Virus record (IMG/VR): IMGVR_UViG_3300037840_000152
Location: 1 to 21,604 of that record
Length of the DNA: 21,604 bases
DNA from: a virus
Reading direction: 5' to 3' (one strand)
The translations under genes and the position numbers were made by a program. Below the pieces are notes generated by a model. It was not told the origin of the DNA. It saw only the letters and a program-made list of their open reading frames with translations, and ran no database searches. Positions 10,838-16,023 of this stretch are shown piece after piece. How positions within the stretch are numbered: the stretch's first letter is position 1; the number at the start of each line of letters is the position of its first letter.

Positions 10838-11203
10838 ATGGGACGCCGGAGAATGTTTACGGAGCGCACGAGGCTAGTGGTTTACATGGAGACGGCGGAC
10901 TTACAGCGGATAACGGAGACGGCGCGGGAAGCGGGAAAGACGGTTGTGGAGTGGGCCAGAGAGGTATTGCTTGAGATTGGTGAACCAAAAGCGGTGCGGG
11001 AGCCTGAGCCAGTACGTGTGGCAAAACGGCGGTCTAATGTGCTTGAGCGATTACCAGTCCTTGCGGACGCAGGTAGTGCAGCGAGTGCCGAGGAAGATGT
11101 TCGTGTTTCTGAAGGCCGGGGCGCTTCTGAAAGAACTTGCAAGCACGGAACTCCAAAAGGCTGGCGGTGCTGGCAATGCGGGGGAGTGGCGATAATCGAA
11201 TGA
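10838..11203 (+). CDS. ribbon-helix-helix-like protein with C-terminal zinc ribbon, 121 aa
   Basis: ATG 10838 has AGAGGTGG directly upstream. The N-terminal 47 residues read like an Arc/CopG-type ribbon-helix-helix: a basic strand RTRLVVYME, then helices DLQRITETAREAG and VVEWAREVLLE. The linker is charged. The C-terminus has CKHGTPKGWRCWQCGG (C101, H103, C111, C114), a compact zinc site I have seen in other short phage or soil-bacterial proteins. A DNA-binding regulator is the natural reading, and it lies just behind a control region with dyads, so autoregulation is possible. It overlaps the secreted-protein gene by ATGA. Confidence 0.68.
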   Translation: MGRRRMFTERTRLVVYMETADLQRITETAREAGKTVVEWAREVLLEIGEPKAVREPEPVRVAKRRSNVLERLPVLADAGSAASAEEDVRVSEGRGASERTCKHGTPKGWRCWQCGGVAIIE

Positions 11204-11727
11204 GGTACGCGATTCTAATTTTAGCTCTTGGAGCTATGGCTCAATTCTGTGGCGCACAGACTGAGCCAGCGCATGAGGAGAGGGTAAGTACGGGGTTGGC
11301 GAGACAAGGTGAACCGTGGGCGCTTAGCCGAAAGGTGAAGCCAGTAGTGCTTGCCGAAAGGCGCGCGGGGAACCCTCCAAAGGATAGTGACACGGCCTAT
11401 CACGCCGAACCTGAAAGCCCTTTCACCAAACATTCCTTTTACGACCGCTTCGCCAAGATCGAATTGGCCTCTGCCGGAACAGTGGCGGCGACAGACATCG
11501 CTATTACCTGCCGTTTCCTGGCGCGGGGCCAGCGCGAAATGAACCTGCCAACGCAGTCTTGTTCTGGAACTGTTGGCCTTCAGATTGGCTTCTACGCGGC
11601 AGGGGAGGGTCTTAGTTACCTGCTTCACAGGACAGGGCGCCACAAGCTGGAACGGCTGCCGAGGCTCTATCTGGCCTATGGCAACGCTTACGGAATCGCT
11701 TTCACAGCGCGGCATGGAGGTATCTGA
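11200..11727 (+). CDS. secreted/periplasmic protein of unknown function, 175 aa
   Basis: ATGA overlap at 11200. Residues 1-19 are a signal peptide (MRYAILILALGAMAQFCGA, probable cleavage after A19). After a charged linker comes a helical region: KHSFYDRFAKIELASAGTVAATDIAITCRFL, then GFYAAGEGLSYLLHRTGRHKLERLPRL. The motif order (H-x-F-D-R, R-G-x-x-E, a glycine-rich helix, YLLHRTGRHKLER) resembles proteins I have seen mostly in Acidobacteriota genomes, where they are uncharacterised. In this phage it could alter the host envelope or act in superinfection exclusion; no evidence decides. It is unlikely to be a virion protein because of the signal peptide. Confidence 0.7.
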   Translation: MRYAILILALGAMAQFCGAQTEPAHEERVSTGLARQGEPWALSRKVKPVVLAERRAGNPPKDSDTAYHAEPESPFTKHSFYDRFAKIELASAGTVAATDIAITCRFLARGQREMNLPTQSCSGTVGLQIGFYAAGEGLSYLLHRTGRHKLERLPRLYLAYGNAYGIAFTARHGGI

Positions 11728-11894
11728 TGTACGAGCATAGTTGGGGTGAGGTGGTCAGGGTTTTTGCCTTTACGTTCGTTTTTTTCTGGCTTTGGGATAA
11801 AATTGACGGCGCGAGCCGCTGGGAACGGAAGCAGCGCGACATTCACAGGCAGGCCCTCAAAGAAGGCTGGCAGAAGTGGGTTTCAAATGGGTAA
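11727..11894 (+). CDS. single-pass membrane protein, 55 aa
   Basis: ATG 11727 shares one base with the previous stop (TGATG). A hydrophobic aromatic helix VVRVFAFTFVFFWLW (residues 9-23) is followed by a charged helix (WERKQRDIHRQALKEGWQKW), the usual N-out or N-in anchor plus cytoplasmic tail. It follows the secreted protein, so the two may act together at the membrane. It overlaps the next gene by 8 nt. Confidence 0.65.
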   Translation: MYEHSWGEVVRVFAFTFVFFWLWDKIDGASRWERKQRDIHRQALKEGWQKWVSNG

Positions 11895-12069
11895 TCCAGA
11901 AGAGTGGCCAGACATCACGGCAGTTACTTTTGCCACGCCCGATGATGCCAAAAAGATGGCCGAAATCCTCAACGATGTATTCCTGAAACTCGAAATCCTA
12001 AGAAAAGAAGTTCTAGAACTTCGACAGTTATCGCACCACAACAATTGGTCAGTGGGGCCGATGGGCTAA
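11887..12069 (+). CDS. hypothetical coiled-coil protein, 60 aa
   Basis: ATG 11887 overlaps the upstream stop by 8 nt and its stop directly precedes the large-terminase ATG. The product has a strand ITAVTFATPDDAKKM and a heptad-like helix VFLKLEILRKEVLELRQL. Function unknown; small genes in this position often belong to the packaging module, but nothing specific is visible. Confidence 0.65.
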   Translation: MGNPEEWPDITAVTFATPDDAKKMAEILNDVFLKLEILRKEVLELRQLSHHNNWSVGPMG

Positions 12070-13560
12070 ATGGGCTTCTACACCGGAGAACTAGAACTCA
12101 AGGACGCCATCGCGGGCCTTGAGCGCATGCCCAAACAGAAGGAATTCGTCACCAGCGACCGTTTCGCGGTTTCCTATGTCGGTGGCGAAGGTGCTGGCAA
12201 GTCTGTAGCGCTATGCACGTCCTGCATCTGCAACGCCATCATCGAGCCAAATGGTCTTAGTCTGCTGGGAAGGCTCAATTCTCCAGCTCTTGAGTCCACC
12301 ACCATGCGAACGTTCCTCGAGCTGATTCCCTCAGACATGGGAGAATTCAAACAGCCTCCTAACGCCAAGTGGACCTTCTACAACGGCCACGAAGTCATTT
12401 TCCGCCATCTCGATATTTCCGACCCAAAAGTCACTGGCCACATCCGCAGTCTAAATTTGAGCTTTGCCGGGGTGGACGAACAGTCGGAAATTCCCGAGGA
12501 AGTGTTTTTGATGCTCACCGGCCGTCTCCGGCGCAAGAATGTCTCTCGTAGAATTTATCGTGGAAGCTCTAACCCTGCCGGCCACGACTGGCAATGGCGC
12601 TATTTCTTCGACCCCGATCGCTCCGCCGAGATGAAGGGCATGAATCTAGGTATCGGCGCGACTTCAATGGAGAACGTCTTTCTGCCGGAGGAGTACCACA
12701 TCCGCAGAAAGTGCCTCTACCCGCCGGACTGGTATGATCGCTTCGTAAATGGCAGTTTCACCGACTTCACCGACCTGATTTACAAGGAATTCGGAGATAA
12801 CACACACGTCTGGGACGACGGCAGAGACTGGGAAGTGTTCGCGGGGCATCAAAGACCGCCTATCGAGTGGCCTGTTTTTGTCGGAACAGACGTTGGCGGC
12901 GGCGAGGAAGGCGATCCTTGGGCTATTCCGATTGCTTCTTTGGCTCCTGACGGGAATCTCTACCAGTTTGCGGAGATTTATGGCTCGGAACTTCGTATCA
13001 AGCCCATTGCTGAGCAATTCCACGAAAAAATGGAAGGGCGCACGCTCGAAGGCATGGCCTATGACTACGCTCAAAGAGCAGCAGCGATTGAACTCGAAGA
13101 TTACGGTATCTCCGGCCAAGCGGCTATAAAGGATGTCAAGCCAGGTCTCTTCAAAGTCGCCCAGTACATGCACATTGACCCGCGCCTGAAACACCCTTTC
13201 ACCGGGAAAGAAGGCTCTCCGCGCTATTTCGTCGCTAAATCCTGCGTCAACACCATCCGGGAACTGACCACTTACAAATGGGCGAAAGACAAATCAGGCA
13301 ACCCGAAAAACGAGCCGAGCCACGCCAATTCCCACTGTCCCGATGGCATTCGCTACTTGATTCACACGTTCAGGCCGCTGCCATCGGAACTCGCAGTGCC
13401 GAAAAAGTGGGAGAATCCGAAGCTCGACATCGCTTCACGCCTCTACTGGCAGCGAGCGGAAGAGCACAAAGAGAAGGAGCCTTTGCGCCGCCACGGATTT
13501 TCCACTTTCAAAATCAAGGATTTGAGAGTACAACACAGAAGGGAGATACCGCCGCAATGA
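12070..13560 (+). CDS. terL: terminase large subunit, 496 aa
   Basis: This is the packaging motor ATPase and nuclease. The Walker A loop GGEGAGKS spans residues 38-45; Walker B is LSFAGVDE with D136/E137; the coupling motif is RGSSNPAGH near residues 164-172. The C-terminal nuclease shows the three acidic positions of the RNase H fold: D274 in VFVGTDVGGG, D332 in MAYDYAQRA and D425 in HCPDGIRYL. Length and layout are normal for a complete large terminase. It starts directly after the preceding stop and its own stop overlaps the next ATG (ATGA). Confidence 0.95.
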   Translation: MGFYTGELELKDAIAGLERMPKQKEFVTSDRFAVSYVGGEGAGKSVALCTSCICNAIIEPNGLSLLGRLNSPALESTTMRTFLELIPSDMGEFKQPPNAKWTFYNGHEVIFRHLDISDPKVTGHIRSLNLSFAGVDEQSEIPEEVFLMLTGRLRRKNVSRRIYRGSSNPAGHDWQWRYFFDPDRSAEMKGMNLGIGATSMENVFLPEEYHIRRKCLYPPDWYDRFVNGSFTDFTDLIYKEFGDNTHVWDDGRDWEVFAGHQRPPIEWPVFVGTDVGGGEEGDPWAIPIASLAPDGNLYQFAEIYGSELRIKPIAEQFHEKMEGRTLEGMAYDYAQRAAAIELEDYGISGQAAIKDVKPGLFKVAQYMHIDPRLKHPFTGKEGSPRYFVAKSCVNTIRELTTYKWAKDKSGNPKNEPSHANSHCPDGIRYLIHTFRPLPSELAVPKKWENPKLDIASRLYWQRAEEHKEKEPLRRHGFSTFKIKDLRVQHRREIPPQ

Positions 13561-13871
13561 ACGTTCCCGTGCCTCCAACGCCCGATGAACTCGTAGAGGT
13601 TTTGTTCGCGGAAGTCCTAATCCCACCGGAAGGCTATGAATACCACGGAAACAACGGCCAGTTGCTTTTCCCGGTTTACGGCCAGGACCGCTGGCGCTTG
13701 CTCCTGCACAAGAAAGACACGGACTTCATCGACACAGCGAATTTTGCCCCGGTTTTCCTAGAAGGGCAATTCATTCTCAAGTTGACCAAAGCCCTTCACG
13801 CCATGCAACGCGAACTTAATCAGGCGGTGAGCGACGAAATTCCAGAACCAGTAAGTAAGGCGGTTCAGTAA
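13557..13871 (+). CDS. hypothetical protein after the terminase, 104 aa
   Basis: ATGA overlap with the terminase stop. Compact, probably alpha/beta (PPTPDELVEVLFAEVLIPPEGY, then LLFPVYGQDRWRLLLHKKDTDF) with a C-terminal helix LKLTKALHAMQRELNQAV. The position between terminase and portal suggests a head or packaging accessory protein. No family recognised. Confidence 0.75.
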   Translation: MNVPVPPTPDELVEVLFAEVLIPPEGYEYHGNNGQLLFPVYGQDRWRLLLHKKDTDFIDTANFAPVFLEGQFILKLTKALHAMQRELNQAVSDEIPEPVSKAVQ

Positions 13872-14233
13872 TGGCAGCGAATAACCCATTTTTAGTGGAA
13901 TTATTCAAAGACCCTAAATTTTTAGCAGCAGATTTGCAATACGTTGCCGAGCGCCATAAGGCCGTAGAGGAAGCCAGCAGACTGGAAACAACCTCCATGA
14001 ATCCGCAAAACCAAGCTCAAGCAGCAACAATGAGAATATTTGATGCCGGTGGTAACAGAGATACACGAACACAGCCATCTAGTTATAGCGATACAAAAAA
14101 TTATCCTTTAGACCAAGGAATTATGAATCTCCCGAATGCCAACGCCAATGCATTAGCTCGAAGGCAGGCAAATATAGCAATGACAGATCTTTCTTCCAAG
14201 GTTGCTGCAAAAAAGAGAGTAACAAAGAAGTGA
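13871..14233 (+). CDS. hypothetical protein, 120 aa
   Basis: TAATG overlap with the previous stop. An N-terminal helical part (FLVELFKDPKFLAADLQYVAERHKAVEEA) is followed by an Asn/Gln/Ser-rich, probably disordered middle and a basic C-terminus (SSKVAAKKRVTKK). Codons are noticeably more AT-rich than in the flanking genes. Possibly a virion or scaffold-associated protein; not recognisable. Confidence 0.7.
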   Translation: MAANNPFLVELFKDPKFLAADLQYVAERHKAVEEASRLETTSMNPQNQAQAATMRIFDAGGNRDTRTQPSSYSDTKNYPLDQGIMNLPNANANALARRQANIAMTDLSSKVAAKKRVTKK

Positions 14234-14889
14234 GCAGAAGCGATCTTAAAATCATCGACGGCGGATTCCCGGTCTATGGACCGGACCAACTACGAAAAAT
14301 CAACGCTATGCGCATGGCTTTCTCCGCTCCGGACAGCCTCGCTCCGGTCGTCAACACCAAGGGCGAAGCTCTTTTTACCACCGCCGAGGACATGAACGAC
14401 GAACCAGCCTCCTGCTATAACTGCCAGTTCTACAACGAAAAGGCCGAGCGCTGTGCGCTTATGGGTCCAAGGAAAGTCATAAAGAAATTCATATGGCCGA
14501 AAGAAGCGACCGCCGATGCCAAGCAGATTGAGTACTGGCCATGCTGCTCGATGCAATTCTACGGCGAACCAAACAAAGGCGAACCCGTCTACCGCGTGTT
14601 TGCCAACGACCCCGACTATATGGGACTCATTTGGATAAACGCTCCGAAGCCAGGTCAGAAATACGGGGGAGCAAACTGCGGGGGCGTGAACGGCGGAGAC
14701 GATTGCGACCACTACCAAGTGGATGGCGACGAACCGAAATGGGAATCCGCCACCGGATTTTGCCGGGCGCTTCAAACACAAGTGGCTGCCGGAGACGTAT
14801 GTTGCCAGTGGCGCGATGATGATACGCTCCAATGGCAGGACGCGCAGAGGATTTTAGGGGAGTTGAGCGATGCAGACCGACCTAAGTAA
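14230..14889 (+). CDS. Cys-rich, high-potential iron-sulphur-like protein, 219 aa
   Basis: GTG 14230 overlaps the upstream stop (GTGA). Two Cys clusters are seen: SCYNCQFYNEKAERCALMGP (C62, C65, C75) ending with YWPCCS (C105, C106), and later GANCGG...DDCDHYQ...GFCRAL and DVCCQW. The first cluster, C-x2-C-x-F-Y followed by single Cys and then Cys before a Trp-containing loop, is reminiscent of the high-potential iron-sulphur (HiPIP) arrangement that appears in some phage proteins. Whether an iron-sulphur cluster, zinc or disulphides are present cannot be told. It sits in the head gene block. Confidence 0.65.
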   Translation: MSRSDLKIIDGGFPVYGPDQLRKINAMRMAFSAPDSLAPVVNTKGEALFTTAEDMNDEPASCYNCQFYNEKAERCALMGPRKVIKKFIWPKEATADAKQIEYWPCCSMQFYGEPNKGEPVYRVFANDPDYMGLIWINAPKPGQKYGGANCGGVNGGDDCDHYQVDGDEPKWESATGFCRALQTQVAAGDVCCQWRDDDTLQWQDAQRILGELSDADRPK

Positions 14890-15019
14890 TATGGGTTCGC
14901 TGATGAAGCCGATGGTCATGGCCGCGATGAAGCTGGCCGAAAAAGGCAAGACGCCCGACAAGAAAAAGGCCAAGGTTGAAGCCAAGATGAAGATGAAAGT
15001 GAAGGTCAAGCATGGATAG
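14870..15019 (+). CDS. Lys/Met-rich 49-aa protein
   Basis: ATG 14870 has AGGGGAG (14856-14862) upstream and overlaps the previous gene by 20 nt. A Met-rich helix (MGSLMKPMVMAAMKLAEKGK) precedes a long Lys/Val/Met tail (DKKKAKVEAKMKMKVKVKHG). Its composition suggests nucleic-acid or capsid-interior binding, but the product is small and simple. It overlaps the next gene by 8 nt. Confidence 0.55.
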   Translation: MQTDLSNMGSLMKPMVMAAMKLAEKGKTPDKKKAKVEAKMKMKVKVKHG

Positions 15020-15227
15020 CCCGCGCACAGGACTCGAAGCGCAAATCGCGCAGGAAGCGAAGGAGCTGAAAGAGGCCCCAATCATTAAGCCGATTGTTGG
15101 CCAAGTGATGCGCTGTCACATCTGCGGACAATGCTTCTCGCGTAACGACTTGAAGCCGTTCGATACGCACGTTCCAGGCAGCAAACGCGTTGCCTGTCCG
15201 CGCTGCCATCCTGAGAGGACCAAATGA
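15012..15227 (+). CDS. zinc-ribbon protein, 71 aa
   Basis: ATG 15012 overlaps the upstream gene by 8 nt. After an N-terminal helix come MRCHICGQCFSRNDL (C35, C38, C41) and VACPRCHPER (C62, C65), a clear zinc ribbon of about 30 residues with knuckles 27 apart. Being in the head gene block, it may serve a packaging or virion-assembly step; partner unknown. Confidence 0.75.
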   Translation: MDSPRTGLEAQIAQEAKELKEAPIIKPIVGQVMRCHICGQCFSRNDLKPFDTHVPGSKRVACPRCHPERTK

Positions 15228-15349
15228 GCGAAAAAGGGATTCTGGGCCAAGTGGAAACGCGCTGCGTTGAGCGAAAGACTAGTCAATCGGAACAAAACGC
15301 CGACTCTTCGCTAGGCCCAGAAAATTTAAGGAGCATTACGTGGCCCTAA
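15224..15349 (+). CDS. hypothetical protein, 41 aa
   Basis: ATGA overlap with the upstream stop. Polar, low-complexity peptide (MSEKGILGQVETRCVERKTSQ...) without motif. Mainly supported by its overlap and by the next gene's Shine-Dalgarno inside its end. Confidence 0.45.
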   Translation: MSEKGILGQVETRCVERKTSQSEQNADSSLGPENLRSITWP

Positions 15350-15705
15350 GTGCCATCGGATGTAATGAAGAGGCGCTAAGGAAATCCGCAGAAATGTGGG
15401 TTGTATATCCATATACGTTGCTGGATTCGTCTTTCGACGGCAGCGGGAGAGTCTTGCATTTGATGCCTAGTAAGGAGGGCATGTATTCGGATTTGTTTTC
15501 CGCGTGGATTGTTCGCCGTCCAGTATTGCCAGGGAAAGACAATCTAGGTTCGCAAATGCTTTTCAAAGGTTCCGAATTGGATAGTGAAAAGAGTCTTGGG
15601 TTTTTCGACGACCGAATCAGGGAAGCCCTAAAGCGCATGGAGCCATTTGAGGATGGCGGCATACTCCCACTCAATGACCCGAGAATGAAAGGGGTATCCA
15701 CATGA
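15340..15705 (+). CDS. hypothetical protein, 121 aa
   Basis: GTG 15340 has AAGGAG (15328-15333) 6 nt upstream. The product looks globular, with aromatic strand segments (AEMWVVYPYTLLDSSFDGSG, DLFSAWIVRRPVLPGKD) and a C-terminal helix (DDRIREALKRMEPFEDGG). No family recognised; position suggests a head-module protein. The stop overlaps ATG 15702. Confidence 0.7.
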   Translation: MALSAIGCNEEALRKSAEMWVVYPYTLLDSSFDGSGRVLHLMPSKEGMYSDLFSAWIVRRPVLPGKDNLGSQMLFKGSELDSEKSLGFFDDRIREALKRMEPFEDGGILPLNDPRMKGVST

Positions 15706-15884
15706 GCGAAAAAGATTGGGACAATTACGAAAAGGAGGAACTCCTTGGAGTCGCACCTAGTTTGCTATATCTCAAGCGGACTTTTGGCACTTCTGTTGGC
15801 AGTCCAGCAGTATCAGCACAACCGGACAAACCGGGGGCTGATCGACAAGATACTCGAAAGCCGGGGACTGACAAGCCTGCCTGA
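15702..15884 (+). CDS. possible 60-aa gene overlapping a membrane-protein gene
   Basis: ATGA overlap with the upstream stop favours translation, but most of this frame (from 15745) lies over a better-supported gene in another frame. The first 14 residues (MSEKDWDNYEKEEL) look natural, the rest is Pro/Thr/Gly-rich and degenerate. It may be a short leader whose translation delivers ribosomes to TTG 15745. Confidence 0.3.
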   Translation: MSEKDWDNYEKEELLGVAPSLLYLKRTFGTSVGSPAVSAQPDKPGADRQDTRKPGTDKPA

Positions 15885-16023
15885 CGAGCACCCGCTAGTG
15901 GAAACGGTGAAGAGTCTGGCCAAAAGCACAAACGAACCGCTGACGGAAAAAAGGAAGCAGGAGATTCTTCAGCGTGTGAGGTTCAAGATTCCAGGGATGC
16001 CGGAGTACATGGAGAAAAAGTAA
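15745..16023 (+). CDS. single-pass membrane protein, 92 aa
   Basis: TTG 15745 has a strong Shine-Dalgarno AAGGAGG (15732-15738) 6 nt upstream. Residues 5-22 (LVCYISSGLLALLLAVQQ) form one membrane helix, followed by a charged cytoplasmic-type region HNRTNRGLIDKILESRG, then helices (VETVKSLAKS, LTEKRKQEILQRVRF). Its stop is directly followed by the portal GTG. Membrane proteins just ahead of portals are unusual; a holin-like, spanin-like or membrane-associated assembly role are possibilities only. Confidence 0.7.
   Translation: MESHLVCYISSGLLALLLAVQQYQHNRTNRGLIDKILESRGLTSLPDEHPLVETVKSLAKSTNEPLTEKRKQEILQRVRFKIPGMPEYMEKK

Noticed and set aside
10944-11195. Alternative 83-codon + strand frame inside the 10838 gene
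   Set aside because: It overlaps the ribbon-helix-helix gene entirely and reads as a shadow; no ribosome-binding site.
12664-13194. Open minus-strand frame of 176 codons
   Set aside because: Antisense to the nuclease domain of the large terminase.
14290-14832. Open minus-strand frame of 180 codons
   Set aside because: Antisense to the Cys-rich gene at 14230, whose clusters are clearly coding; no start signals.
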